From the NCBI GenBank assembly GCA_003512825.1, contig DOOI01000213.1:25910-89909 (forward strand): DNA of 64,000 nucleotides, in the 5' to 3' direction. Source of the stretch: Paracoccaceae bacterium (GTDB lineage Bacteria; Pseudomonadota; Alphaproteobacteria; Rhodobacterales; Rhodobacteraceae). The translations under genes and the position numbers were made by a program. The stretch's first letter is position 1. Each line of letters opens with the position of its first letter. Below are positions 7,554 through 16,511 of the stretch, piece by piece. The notes beneath the pieces were generated by a model. That model was given only the letters and a program-made list of their open reading frames with translations. It was not told the DNA's origin and made no database searches.

Positions 7554-8095
7554 CTTATGCGTTGGGTGAAATCGAAACTCTTTGCCGCAAAGCCGCCCGT
7601 GGCGCGGGTCATTCTTGGGGCGTTGCCGAGGAAGCGGGCCGTGCAGCGCGCTGGCTGTGCGCCCACGGCTTCAAGGGAGCCGAGTTGATCCATAGCTGTC
7701 TTGCTCCGGGGGATGAGGCGTTGGGTGTCGGCGTCAAACTGGCCGACTTTCCCTGCGATCAAGCTCTTCCTCGCATCGCCGCCTTCGAAGCGCTTTTGCC
7801 TTTCGCCGCGATCGCCGCACAGCGCCTTGGCAAGACATGCACGCTTTCTGGACCGATGGCATGCTATGCTCTTGCGGCTGACGGCTCGGTCTGGCGCGCG
7901 CCGTCAATGGGTTCTGCTCCCTCTTTCCAATGTGGGGGCACCCCAACAGGCGAGCGCCTCATTCGCCAAAGCCGCGCCGCCCCTGATCCCGAGACACTCG
8001 CGGCGCTGCGCCGCTTGGAGCTCCGCACCTACGCGCCTGCAACCGAAGCAAGTCGCATTGCAGGTGCCGGAGCCGGGCTTTCTGATAACGACTAA
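7550..8095 (+). CDS. DUF3726 domain-containing protein
   Basis: A 181-residue protein whose N-terminus (LGEIETLCRKAARGAGHSWG, then AEEAGRAARWLCAHGF) matches the DUF3726 pattern as I remember it. No biochemical role is established for this family to my knowledge. The ATG at 7550 sits in an ATGA overlap with the upstream stop; an earlier in-frame ATG at 7535 is less likely. It is the last gene of the coupled operon with the M19-like and 568-aa proteins. The stop codon overlaps that of the convergent phosphoesterase by 4 nt. Soluble, with no visible cofactor motif. Confidence 0.65.
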   Translation: MTYALGEIETLCRKAARGAGHSWGVAEEAGRAARWLCAHGFKGAELIHSCLAPGDEALGVGVKLADFPCDQALPRIAAFEALLPFAAIAAQRLGKTCTLSGPMACYALAADGSVWRAPSMGSAPSFQCGGTPTGERLIRQSRAAPDPETLAALRRLELRTYAPATEASRIAGAGAGLSDND

Positions 8096-8889
8096 GCCTG
8101 TAAAAATTGTACAGCTGCATCGGCTGCGCCAGATCCAATCAAAGCCGCCGATAATCTTCCGGTTTGATAGGCTCCAGTATCGCACGAGATCCTACCCGAC
8201 GACGCATAAGGCTCAGAAAAAATCGTGTGGCCATGCACCACCCAAAGCCCATCTGTGCGTGTCTTGGTGAAAAACTCCGGATGCCCCCAAAGCACCGAAC
8301 GGTCGCTTTGATCGACCGGGGCACGTGCAGGGTCTAGTGCCGCATGCACTGCAATCACCTGCCCCGACATCCAGCGTGTGGGTAGTTGGCGCATCCAAGC
8401 GATCAAATCGCGGCCCATAGCATCTTCCAGCGCCTCTGCCGCTTCTGCCACATCTTCCAAGTCGGCCTTCGCAGCGGGAGCTTTCAGCTTAAAGCTCTGC
8501 ATGGTTTCTCGCCCGCCAAAATCAAGCCACTTCAGCCCGCGACCTGCCGGATCATCTAGGAAGTCGAGCAACATCTGCTCATGATTGCCCTTCAGGCACA
8601 CCACCGATGCATGCGCCTCGCACATCGCCTTCACACGTGTCAGCACGGCAGCACTGTCTGGCCCGCGGTCCACCAAGTCACCCAAGAGCACCAAAGGAGC
8701 AGCAGGAGCCGCGCGTGTCAGCTCGGCCAGAAGTGCAGCCAACAAATCATCACGGCCATGCACGTCACCAATCGCTACAAATGGCTCAAGAGGCGCAACC
8801 GGGAATTCATAGGCAAGCGCAGGAGGCACAGACGAACTGCCTTCGACTGTTCGATCGCGTCGCGTGAACCGAGAAAATAGCGATTTCAT
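8092..8889 (-). CDS. Calcineurin-like metallophosphoesterase (Ser/Thr phosphatase/ApaH type)
   Basis: A 265-residue PPP-superfamily phosphatase with all metal motifs: GDVHGR at 41-46, GDLVDRG at 70-76, GNHE at 101-104, a later His in IAVHAA, and VVHGHT near the C-terminus. The fold is shared by PrpA/PrpE-type protein phosphatases and ApaH-type diadenosine-tetraphosphatases; sequence alone does not decide the substrate. The ATG at 8889 is preferred to an in-frame GTG at 8895. It lies 18 nt downstream of glmM on the same strand, so the two could be cotranscribed. It is convergent with the DUF3726 gene, stops overlapping by 4 nt. Confidence 0.85.
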   Translation of the reverse strand: MKSLFSRFTRRDRTVEGSSSVPPALAYEFPVAPLEPFVAIGDVHGRDDLLAALLAELTRAAPAAPLVLLGDLVDRGPDSAAVLTRVKAMCEAHASVVCLKGNHEQMLLDFLDDPAGRGLKWLDFGGRETMQSFKLKAPAAKADLEDVAEAAEALEDAMGRDLIAWMRQLPTRWMSGQVIAVHAALDPARAPVDQSDRSVLWGHPEFFTKTRTDGLWVVHGHTIFSEPYASSGRISCDTGAYQTGRLSAALIGSGAADAAVQFLQA

Positions 8890-8907
8890 AAGCACTCTAC
8901 CTCAGGT

Positions 8908-10251
8908 TCAGGTGGTGACTTCCTCAACCGCCGTCTTGATCGTGTCAATGGTTTGATCAAGCATCCCCTGGCTTTCGGCCTCCGCCATAATCCGGATCAA
9001 GGGCTCCGTGCCCGACTTCCGGATCAAGATACGCCCGCCTTGGCCCAAAGCGGTTTCTGCGGCATGGATCGCGTCCTTTACCCGGTCGCTTTCCAAGGGT
9101 GTTTGCCCGGGCTTATAGCGAACATTGACCAGTTTTTGTGGTACAGGCGCAAATACCCGTGTCAAAGCCGAGGCAGGCTTGCCGCTTTCAATCAAGGCCG
9201 CCAGCACCTGCAGGGCGCCGACCAAACCATCGCCCGTTGTCGCGTGATCGGTCATCACGATATGTCCGGATTGTTCGCCACCAAGGTTTAGCCCCAGCTC
9301 GCGCATCCGCTCAACAACATAGCGGTCCCCTACATTTGTGCGCTCAAGTCCAACGCCCAAATTGTTCAAGTGCCGTTCGAATCCGAGGTTCGACATAACA
9401 GTCGCCGCGACGGCTCCACCTTTTAGCAAACCTTCTTTAGCCCAGCGTGTCGCGATCAACGCCATGATCTGATCGCCATCCGCAACATGCCCGGTTTCGT
9501 CAATCACCAACAACCGATCCGCATCGCCATCCAGACACAAACCAATATGTGCTCCAGTCTCACGTACCTTTGCGGCCGCAGCCTCAGGATGGGTTGAGCC
9601 ACAGTTTTCGTTGATGTTCAGACCATTTGGAGACACCCCGATCGTGATGATCTCCGCACCCAATTCCCACAATACTGTCGGCGCAGCGCGGTAAGCGGCG
9701 CCATTGGCGCAATCCAACACAATCTTGAGGCCATCCAGCCGAAGCTGTCGTGGAAAGGTTGTTTTGGAATATTCCACGTATCTGCCCAAAGCATCGTCAA
9801 GCCGTTTGGCGCGGCCAATGTTTTGTGGTTGTGCAGGCGTAACGCCAGCGGCGAAAAGCGCTTCAATCGACAATTCATCCGCATCAGAAAGCTTAAATCC
9901 GTCAGGCCCGAAAAACTTGATCCCGTTGTCATCGGCGGGGTTATGGCTTGCAGAAATCATCACCCCCAAGTCAGCCCGCATAGACCGGGTCAACCATCCC
10001 ACAGCCGGTGTCGGGACAGGCCCCAGCAAAAAAACGTTCATCCCAGTAGACGTGAACCCGGCAGTCAAAGCGGTCTCAAGCATATAGCCTGAAAGTCGGG
10101 TATCTTTCCCTATCACTACCCTATGCTCGGCTTGGTCATGACGAAAGTGCCGCCCTGCAGCAGCAGCCAGCCGCAAAGCGACTTCTGCGGTCATCGGATA
10201 GGTGTTCGCCCGACCGCGCACGCCATCGGTTCCAAAAAGAGAACGGGTCAT
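8908..10251 (-). CDS. glmM: Phosphoglucosamine mutase
   Basis: GlmM converts glucosamine-6-phosphate to glucosamine-1-phosphate on the way to UDP-GlcNAc for peptidoglycan and LPS. The 447-residue protein begins FGTDGVRG, and its phosphorylated serine is Ser102 in SASHNP, the expected position. The metal loop DGDADR and the phosphate-binding RKSGTEP near the C-terminus are present. The ATG at 10251 has GGAGG 5 nt upstream and was chosen over a TTG at 10254. It follows the capD region on the same strand after an 88-bp gap, and UDP-GlcNAc is also the likely substrate of the CapD-type dehydratase. Confidence 0.97.
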   Translation of the reverse strand: MTRSLFGTDGVRGRANTYPMTAEVALRLAAAAGRHFRHDQAEHRVVIGKDTRLSGYMLETALTAGFTSTGMNVFLLGPVPTPAVGWLTRSMRADLGVMISASHNPADDNGIKFFGPDGFKLSDADELSIEALFAAGVTPAQPQNIGRAKRLDDALGRYVEYSKTTFPRQLRLDGLKIVLDCANGAAYRAAPTVLWELGAEIITIGVSPNGLNINENCGSTHPEAAAAKVRETGAHIGLCLDGDADRLLVIDETGHVADGDQIMALIATRWAKEGLLKGGAVAATVMSNLGFERHLNNLGVGLERTNVGDRYVVERMRELGLNLGGEQSGHIVMTDHATTGDGLVGALQVLAALIESGKPASALTRVFAPVPQKLVNVRYKPGQTPLESDRVKDAIHAAETALGQGGRILIRKSGTEPLIRIMAEAESQGMLDQTIDTIKTAVEEVTT

Positions 10252-10339
10252 CAAACCTCCAAAACTTACTTATGCGGGCCTAGCGCAGACAAGGCCGTGC
10301 TGTCTAGCACGCCCTACGCATCCGTTTGTCGGATTTGGC

Positions 10340-11389
10340 TTACGCGATCGCTGTCGGCGAAACTATGCTGCCTTCAAGCTCTTGATGATGATACCCATCG
10401 ACCCGCGTCGAAACGAGCGCGCGAAGCCGCTCTGCATCTCCTGCGTCAATCGAGGCATTCAACTCTTTCAGCATTGCCGCGACTTCAATTTGGCTCAGCC
10501 GTGCTTCTTGTGCGCGCAAAATCTTGTTATGCGGCGTTGCCTGAAGGCTGGCATCGTCGATCAAGAGCTCTTCGTACAGTTTTTCACCTGGGCGAAGGCC
10601 TGTGATCTCAATCGCGATGTCGCCTTCACCTGTCGCGGGATCTTTCACGCGACGCCCGGCAAGATGTATCATCTGTTTGGCAATATCGATAATGCGGCGA
10701 GGCTCGCCCATATCCAAAACAAACACATCGCCCCCCCGCGCATAGGCGCCTGCGAGTAGCACAAGCCGAGCGGCCTCCGGGATCGTCATGAAAAACCGGG
10801 TCACCTCCGGATGTGTCACTGTAACAGGCCCACCTGCTTCGATCTGTTGCTGAAAGAGCGGCAAAACCGAGCCCGACGATCCAAGCACATTGCCAAATCG
10901 CACCATCGCATAACGGGTTGTTTGTGCACGGCTCGCCAAATCCTGTACCACCAACTCTGCCATGCGCTTGGTTGCGCCCATGATATTGGTCGGACGCACG
11001 GCCTTGTCGGTCGAAACAAGAATGAACCGCTCCACATTCGCCAATTGTGCGGCTTCTGCAACGATCTGTGTGCCCATAACGTTGTTACGCGCCCCTTCCA
11101 GTTCGTTCTCTTCCACCAAAGGAACGTGTTTATAGGCGGCCGCATGTAAAACGATCTCAACACGCTCATCGCGCAGCACTGCTGCGACGCGCGCCTTGTT
11201 CGTAACAGACCCCAACCGCGTCGTGACGGGAATTCCAGCCTGCGCTGCGCGCCCGCGCAGCTCTCGATCAATCTGATAAAGGGCTAATTCGCCTTGCTCA
11301 AAAAGCACGATCCTTGCGGGCTTGCAGTCCAGCAATTGGCGGCAAAGTTCCGAACCGATCGAGCCTCCAGCCCCGGTTACCATGATCAC
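10340..11389 (-). CDS. CapD/WbpM-type nucleotide-sugar 4,6-dehydratase, C-terminal half (frameshifted gene)
   Basis: The catalytic SDR half (349 codons) of a FlaA1/CapD/WbpM/PglF-type dehydratase. The NAD-binding motif is VTGAGGSIGSE near the N-terminus. The active-site region STDKA..PTNIMGATKR has Met where typical SDRs have Tyr, as in WbpM and PglF, which dehydrate UDP-GlcNAc at C4/C6. The C-terminal domain contains TGLRPGEKLYEELL. Read upstream of its ATG, the same frame gives PEIAKAYAGRVI, the natural linker from the preceding half. The gene is therefore almost certainly one CapD gene split by a lost base near 11418-11419, and the ATGA overlap at 11386-11389 is a by-product. Whether this half is translated alone is unknown. 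Confidence 0.85.
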   Translation of the reverse strand: MIMVTGAGGSIGSELCRQLLDCKPARIVLFEQGELALYQIDRELRGRAAQAGIPVTTRLGSVTNKARVAAVLRDERVEIVLHAAAYKHVPLVEENELEGARNNVMGTQIVAEAAQLANVERFILVSTDKAVRPTNIMGATKRMAELVVQDLASRAQTTRYAMVRFGNVLGSSGSVLPLFQQQIEAGGPVTVTHPEVTRFFMTIPEAARLVLLAGAYARGGDVFVLDMGEPRRIIDIAKQMIHLAGRRVKDPATGEGDIAIEITGLRPGEKLYEELLIDDASLQATPHNKILRAQEARLSQIEVAAMLKELNASIDAGDAERLRALVSTRVDGYHHQELEGSIVSPTAIA

Positions 11390-12237
11390 GCGCCCAGCGT
11401 AGGCCTTTGCGATTTCTGGATTTCCAGATCAACGCGTGTGCGACCAAGCAATTCGTCGGGGTTTACCGTACGAAGGGCTTCTTCCATGCGCCCCGACATC
11501 ATATCTACATAGGACGGCAAAACCTGCACATCCACCCCAAGCTGCTTGAGCAAATCGGCAATCGCCGCCAACCGCTCTCCATTGACCGATGGCATAGCCA
11601 AGAGCACGCGCTCGACACCTTTCTTGGCCACCAATTCAGCGAGGCGTTTCGGTGAATAAACCGCCAAACCAGCCATCATCAGCCCTTGAAGGTGCAAGTT
11701 GTCGTCAACAAAAAAGACAGGCCTGACCTCCCTTGACGCGCGAAGAGCCGCACAAAGCTGCAGCCCGGCGGCCCCTGCGCCATAAATCGCCACAGGTTTA
11801 CGGGCGTGATTGCGCTCGCCGAAATAGCTCAGCAAAAACACCACACCATACCGCGCGGCTAAAGCTGACGAGAAAAACAAAACGCCAAAAATAACTGGAA
11901 CCGAGCGGGGACCAGACAACCCTAACAAGTAGCTGAAAATCATGGCAGCGGCAGAGAGGCAGGCTGCAGCGGCCGCCAACCTGACTGCTCCGCGGCCTTC
12001 CATCGCCGTCAGCTTCAGCCAAGGCAGCCTGAAGCCAATCGACAGCACCGCAGCGGCAAGTAACATGAAAGAAAAAAGCGGAAGATCGCCGTCAAGAACT
12101 TTGCTTGGCCACAAACTGCCATAGCGCAACGCATGTGCGAGATAGAGGCAAATGCCCACTAGCCCAATATCCATAACGCAATAAAGAACCGTTTTGGTCC
12201 GGCGCGGGAGACTATGAAGACGCTCAAAAATACGCAT
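11386..12237 (-). CDS. CapD/WbpM-type protein, N-terminal membrane and Rossmann half (frameshifted gene)
   Basis: The N-terminal half (283 codons) of the same CapD/WbpM-type protein. Four hydrophobic segments lie within about residues 18-140, and a CoA-binding-like Rossmann domain begins at VAIYGAGAAGLQL and runs to the domain linker ELLGRTRVDLEI. After that linker the frame gives QKSQRPTLGA and stops, whereas the other frame continues sensibly into the catalytic half. Adding one G (plus strand) in the GG at 11418-11419 restores one frame of about 632 residues, the normal length of the family. Full-length homologues sit in the inner membrane and initiate surface-glycan sugar modification. Confidence 0.8.
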   Translation of the reverse strand: MRIFERLHSLPRRTKTVLYCVMDIGLVGICLYLAHALRYGSLWPSKVLDGDLPLFSFMLLAAAVLSIGFRLPWLKLTAMEGRGAVRLAAAAACLSAAAMIFSYLLGLSGPRSVPVIFGVLFFSSALAARYGVVFLLSYFGERNHARKPVAIYGAGAAGLQLCAALRASREVRPVFFVDDNLHLQGLMMAGLAVYSPKRLAELVAKKGVERVLLAMPSVNGERLAAIADLLKQLGVDVQVLPSYVDMMSGRMEEALRTVNPDELLGRTRVDLEIQKSQRPTLGA

Positions 12238-12299
12238 CGATTTCGACTCAATCTAATAGATGGTGCTAATAAAAACCCTTTCTTCATAATCTTTTTGGT

Positions 12300-12314
12300 G
12301 AGTTGCAGCAACTC
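12300..12314. repeat. Perfect 7-bp inverted repeat between capD and the sulfotransferase gene
   Basis: GAGTTGC-A-GCAACTC forms perfect 7-bp arms with a 1-base spacer, about 65 bp upstream of the capD start inside an AT-rich gap (12238-12369). The near-zero spacer suits a dimeric-repressor operator better than a transcript hairpin. There is no family match I can name. Confidence 0.4.
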
Positions 12315-12369
12315 TGCATGGAAACAGCGGATCAAAAAACAGGCATAGATTTACGCACTTGACATAAAT

Positions 12370-13383
12370 TTAGACAGACTCACGCTTTGTTCCCTGTGGG
12401 AGACCAGAGCCCAGATGAATCCGCCGCGCCACGCGCACCCAAAAATTCACGTCGATAGACTCACGTGTGATCCATTCTTGGGTTGGCAACTCCAAACGAG
12501 GCGGGCATCGGCGGCGTTGCTGTCGAAAGAGCTCCGTATTTTTGGGTGCAAAGTGGCGATTAAGGGCTGCGATTTCCGAACGCGTAAAAATCGTTGAGAC
12601 GCGGGTCGGCCCGTATTCAATACAAAAGGCAATCTGAGCGGCATCAATCAACATCTGCGTGGGCATTTTGCCCCCTGCAACAGTCATTGCCGCCCAAGTT
12701 GCCAAAGCATTTGGTGAAGGATTGGCGCGCGTTTGGGTGAGTGCTTCGGTTTCGGCTTTTGGAAGAGTGATCCCGCAAAAGGCGAGCATTGCCCCAATTA
12801 GCCCTCCTGGGGCCCTGTTTAGGCGATCAAAAGCAACAAACTCTATTTCAGCTGCTGAAAACCCCTTTCTTACAGCGGCATAGATCTTTGCATAATCGCT
12901 CCAAAGACCATCGATCAAATGATCTTTCAACGCCAGCTCCACCAATGTCGGTGGCGCAGGCGGGATCCTGGACCGCGCAATTTCCAAATATACCGACTGA
13001 AGGAATTGCCATTGACCGCGCAGCACGCAAATTACCCGGACTTCCGTGTAGCCTGAAAACACATCCCGTAGCTGTGCCATATCCACTTGCCCGCCAGCGC
13101 CGCCACCACGCGAAAACTCCTCAGAGGATAGAAACAGGGTCACATTCTTGTCCTGCCAAGTCTGCGCCAACCGTTTGAGGCCCGCTTCCCCGCCATCGGG
13201 GTGAAAATAGGCAGAAGGCAAGCGGATATAATCCGTAAGCAACGCGTGATGCCCGGTATGGGGATGAAAACTTGGATAAATCAGCCCGTGACGCGCCAAA
13301 AGGTCCCGGTTCGCATGAAATGCATTTTGTAACGCAGTCGTGCCCGTTTTGTGGGTGCCAATGTGCAACACCAGCCTAGCCAT
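12370..13383 (-). CDS. Sulfotransferase-like P-loop protein
   Basis: A 337-residue protein beginning MARLVLHIGTHKTGTTALQ, the 5'-phosphosulfate-binding loop of PAPS-dependent sulfotransferases and related GT-locus P-loop proteins. Residues about 115-130 (EVRVICVLRGQWQFLQS) match the 3'-phosphate-binding region. Likely role: adding sulfate to the surface polysaccharide made by this locus; the acceptor is unknown. The ATG at 13383 overlaps the upstream RgpF/WbsX gene by 8 nt and was chosen over an in-frame codon at 13398. It is cotranscribed with that gene by position. Sulfotransferase superfamily is likely; donor and acceptor are inference. Confidence 0.7.
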   Translation of the reverse strand: MARLVLHIGTHKTGTTALQNAFHANRDLLARHGLIYPSFHPHTGHHALLTDYIRLPSAYFHPDGGEAGLKRLAQTWQDKNVTLFLSSEEFSRGGGAGGQVDMAQLRDVFSGYTEVRVICVLRGQWQFLQSVYLEIARSRIPPAPPTLVELALKDHLIDGLWSDYAKIYAAVRKGFSAAEIEFVAFDRLNRAPGGLIGAMLAFCGITLPKAETEALTQTRANPSPNALATWAAMTVAGGKMPTQMLIDAAQIAFCIEYGPTRVSTIFTRSEIAALNRHFAPKNTELFRQQRRRCPPRLELPTQEWITRESIDVNFWVRVARRIHLGSGLPQGTKRESV

Positions 13384-15589
13384 CGCGCAGGGTCTCACTC
13401 AAGATGTCCAAATACGCACTGCCAAAGGTTTCAGACGGCTCCAGCACCGCTTTTTCTGCCCATTCATTCCATGCGTTGATAAATAGTTCTCCACGGTATG
13501 AGCTGGTGAAGCCTTGCTTTTGCAACCCGGTCAGCCACGCACGAAACGTCGCGGGCGATCCGCCGCGCGCAATATGCGCCGACAGGCCGCGCCGCGCGCT
13601 ATTGTCCCAAGCGGGCATAATTCCAGCAATGGTGTTCTGCGGTAACGAAGACCGATAGCGCTGCGAGAGCGATTTGCGGGCAACGGCAGCATAATCGTAG
13701 ATCAACCCCTGAAATCCAGACGCGGGCCCCGCGTCTCCCATTTGATTGCCCAGCGGGCCCCCAAATAACAATTCCTCCGGCCCGACCAAACCATGCGGCG
13801 GCATCTCGACATAAAAATCCAAGCTTCCTTCGGGCACGGCCGCTTTGCCACGCACATGGAACGCAACTGCCCCCAGTTCGACCTCACCAATTCCGGCTGT
13901 TCGCCACGCCGCGCGCATCCGGGAAATGTTTTTTGCTGGCTCCGGCATATCCTCAGGTCGATAAAGCACGAACCGTGGACGCGTTCCATCTGGTCGCGAA
14001 TACCGCGGGTCGCGCATATAAGGCAGCGTGGAATGCACCAGTCGCGCTTCAAATCCAGGCACATAGCACTGATTCAAGAGCACTTCCCCTGACAACCCAT
14101 CCCAATTGCGCCGCCAACTTTCATTCGCCCAGCAGAGATAGAAAGGAAACTCGATCTCGCGCCGATGCAGGAGGTTGTCCAAAGGCGCTTCCAAGACACG
14201 GTTAGGATCAAACCAGTAATGGTAGACGCAAAAGGCATCTATTCCGGCGCGCCGCGCCATTTTGGCCTGCGCCGCCAACACCTCTGTTGCACGCAAATCA
14301 TAATAGCCCAATGCGCCGGGACGCATGGGTTGAATATGGCCGGGAAACGCCGATTGCGCCTGATTGACAGCGCGCCACTCGGTATAACCCGCCCCCCACC
14401 ATCGATCGTTTTCTGGGATCGGATGAAATTGCGGCAGGTAAAACGCACTTACAAAGCGCGGTTTTGGCAAAGCCACTGGGGATTGGGCTGCCAATTCTGA
14501 CATCTGGCGAATCTGCCAGTGCCCGGCCGCCGCCAAACCGCCGATCACGCGCTCCACTGCATGCGCGCGCGTTTCATCCACCTGCCCGGTTTCTGGCTCA
14601 AACAATTCTGGACCGATGCGGAGCGCCCGCAGCATCTGCAATATTGCGGGCTTAGCCCAATAGATCGACCCCGCAGGGAACCGAAACGCGCCAGCTGCCT
14701 CGACGGCTTCCACCCTTTGCAACAAGGCCTCGGTTTTCCCCCGATTGCCTCCCCACCACGCACTAACTGGGTAGTTTTGCCCATCGGCGACCCAGATACC
14801 TGCGTCTCGGTCGGCCAAAAAGTAATCAAGTAATTTTGCCAAACCAGCTTTTGGCAAAACGCCCCCCACAAGGTGGTCGCGCCATTGGTCCCCATCTGGA
14901 CGATGCGGAGACTTTTTCCCATGCAGCTTCAATACTGCTCGATATCCCTCAAAAGCGCCTGCATTCACCAGGTGAATGAAGGGTAATATGTCCCGACCAT
15001 GATTCGGAACGGCCTGAACATGCGCCGAGGGAAACCTCTTCTTGATCTCTCGCGTCAGGGCTTCGGTTTCTGCGCCCCGCCAAGTCAACGTTACAAATAA
15101 ATCATACGAGATATCCAACGCCGCAAAATGCGCTTCAAAGCTCTCCCATAAATCGGGGTAATAAAGATGGAGAGCAATCGCATAGGGGGCTTTTTCCCGC
15201 ATCGGATCAAATCTAAGCGGCGGCAGGGTGTACTTTGGAAGGTTCTCCTGCGCGTGGCTTTTCAATGGTCTGCCTTCCGTCTGACCACGTTCCAGAAAAT
15301 GCAAGAAGGGCGGCCGTCCCGAGTGTGCAACATCGGGATTTAGCGTCAGATAGCTTGCGGGTGAAAACTCTGGATTTGGCTGAAGCCCCATCCTTTCCCC
15401 CCATAATATAAAATGACGCAACGGAAAAATCCGAAATAGCGGATGCAGCCAAGGATGCGCGCCCACATAGAAGGATGCATCGAACAAGCCGCTTGCGCTG
15501 GCCAGTTGTCGATAGCGTCGCTCCTCCGCGCGCAACCCGAAAAGCCGCAACGCCTTTTTCACTCGCGCCAACCAAACGGCACTTTGCAT
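13376..15589 (-). CDS. RgpF-like / WbsX-like two-domain surface glycan protein
   Basis: A 737-residue protein with two recognisable parts. The N-terminal half (about residues 130-330) has the rhamnan-synthesis RgpF pattern: ALHLYYPDLWESF, then VPNHGRDILPF and VLKLHGKKSPH. The C-terminal half (about 375-725) has the WbsX/GH99-like pattern: FYLPQFHPIPENDRWWG, GYTEWRAV, YHYWF, LCWANESW and ELFINAWNEWAE. Such fusions occur in capsule and O-antigen loci and are thought to act on glycans. The reading frame is open to 15955, but the ATG at 15589 with GGGAG 7 nt upstream is the sensible start. It lies downstream of the KpsM-like permease on the same strand. The exact reaction is unknown. Confidence 0.75.
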   Translation of the reverse strand: MQSAVWLARVKKALRLFGLRAEERRYRQLASASGLFDASFYVGAHPWLHPLFRIFPLRHFILWGERMGLQPNPEFSPASYLTLNPDVAHSGRPPFLHFLERGQTEGRPLKSHAQENLPKYTLPPLRFDPMREKAPYAIALHLYYPDLWESFEAHFAALDISYDLFVTLTWRGAETEALTREIKKRFPSAHVQAVPNHGRDILPFIHLVNAGAFEGYRAVLKLHGKKSPHRPDGDQWRDHLVGGVLPKAGLAKLLDYFLADRDAGIWVADGQNYPVSAWWGGNRGKTEALLQRVEAVEAAGAFRFPAGSIYWAKPAILQMLRALRIGPELFEPETGQVDETRAHAVERVIGGLAAAGHWQIRQMSELAAQSPVALPKPRFVSAFYLPQFHPIPENDRWWGAGYTEWRAVNQAQSAFPGHIQPMRPGALGYYDLRATEVLAAQAKMARRAGIDAFCVYHYWFDPNRVLEAPLDNLLHRREIEFPFYLCWANESWRRNWDGLSGEVLLNQCYVPGFEARLVHSTLPYMRDPRYSRPDGTRPRFVLYRPEDMPEPAKNISRMRAAWRTAGIGEVELGAVAFHVRGKAAVPEGSLDFYVEMPPHGLVGPEELLFGGPLGNQMGDAGPASGFQGLIYDYAAVARKSLSQRYRSSLPQNTIAGIMPAWDNSARRGLSAHIARGGSPATFRAWLTGLQKQGFTSSYRGELFINAWNEWAEKAVLEPSETFGSAYLDILSETLRDG

Positions 15590-15656
15590 ATCAAACTCCC
15601 TGTGGCTGCAACTGCCCCTAACTTGCCGAAGAGAAGTTTCCGCAAGGTTTCCGGAA

Positions 15657-16427
15657 CTAGGCTTCATGCAGAATTTCATGAGCATGGCGCAACAAAAGCG
15701 CCAATCCGATTGCCAACGGCACCAAGGCCGCCAAAGCCATAGAACCCGGTTCTGTCCAGGTCGCCTCATATGCCGGGTATAGCCCCGCGCGCACCTCCGA
15801 AACCGCGTGCACCAACGGATTGAACCCAAGCCAGTGATCATAAGGGTGCGGCAAGGTCTCGGGCAAAAACACCACTGCCGAGACCAAAAACAACGGGCGA
15901 TTTGCGATTGACCATAATCGCTCCCAAATCGGGAAAGCCCCAAAGAGATAGGCATTCAACACGCCCGTGCTGGCCCCCATCAACAGCGCCAGACCAAACC
16001 CTGTCGCCAAACGGATCGGATCAATCGCAATCATATCGCGACTCCAAAGCGTCAGACTGCCAAGGACCAATGTGATGATAATTGTCTGGGTCACGCTTGC
16101 CAGAAAGAGCCGCGCCAGCAATGCATCCATCCAACTCACCGCCGGATAGGCCAGCAAAGGCCGAGAAAACCGCAACGCCACGCCAATCTTTTGCGCCACA
16201 TCCGAATAAAGCGCGAATGGCAAATAGCCTGTCGCATAAAACAACGCGAAATCCTGCCCCAAGGGGGGGCGATGAAAGGCTGCTGAAAACGCCAGCGATA
16301 ACAACAAAACAGCGGCAATCGGCTCGAAAATCACCCATAAATAGCCGCCCCGCAATCGCCCCTCCGAGCTGGCCATTTCGCGTAACAACAGGGCCAATAT
16401 CGCTCGAATTGATGTGAAATGCGTCAT
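15657..16427 (-). CDS. ABC-2 type polysaccharide export permease (KpsM-like)
   Basis: Inner-membrane permease of 256 residues with about six hydrophobic helices and an N-terminal amphipathic REMASSEGRLRGGYLW segment typical of KpsM/Wzm/RfbD exporters. It should pair with the KpsT-like ATPase encoded divergently at 17799 and the KpsE-like protein at 16512. The family translocates capsular polysaccharide across the inner membrane. The 84-bp gap to kpsE (16428-16511) must hold both divergent promoters. The call is secure for family; polymer identity is unknown. Confidence 0.85.
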   Translation of the reverse strand: MTHFTSIRAILALLLREMASSEGRLRGGYLWVIFEPIAAVLLLSLAFSAAFHRPPLGQDFALFYATGYLPFALYSDVAQKIGVALRFSRPLLAYPAVSWMDALLARLFLASVTQTIIITLVLGSLTLWSRDMIAIDPIRLATGFGLALLMGASTGVLNAYLFGAFPIWERLWSIANRPLFLVSAVVFLPETLPHPYDHWLGFNPLVHAVSEVRAGLYPAYEATWTEPGSMALAALVPLAIGLALLLRHAHEILHEA

Positions 16428-16511
16428 GAGGCAGCTCGACTGTTAGGCAAATCTTTGCAGATCGAGGTCTAGTCTCGAAGCGTGAAGATTCTCCTAGCAT
16501 CGGAGGAAAAT

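Noticed and set aside
11400-11430. Programmed ribosomal frameshifting in capD
   Set aside because: No X-XXY-YYZ slippery heptamer or following strong hairpin is visible at the shift; a missing base is the simpler reading.
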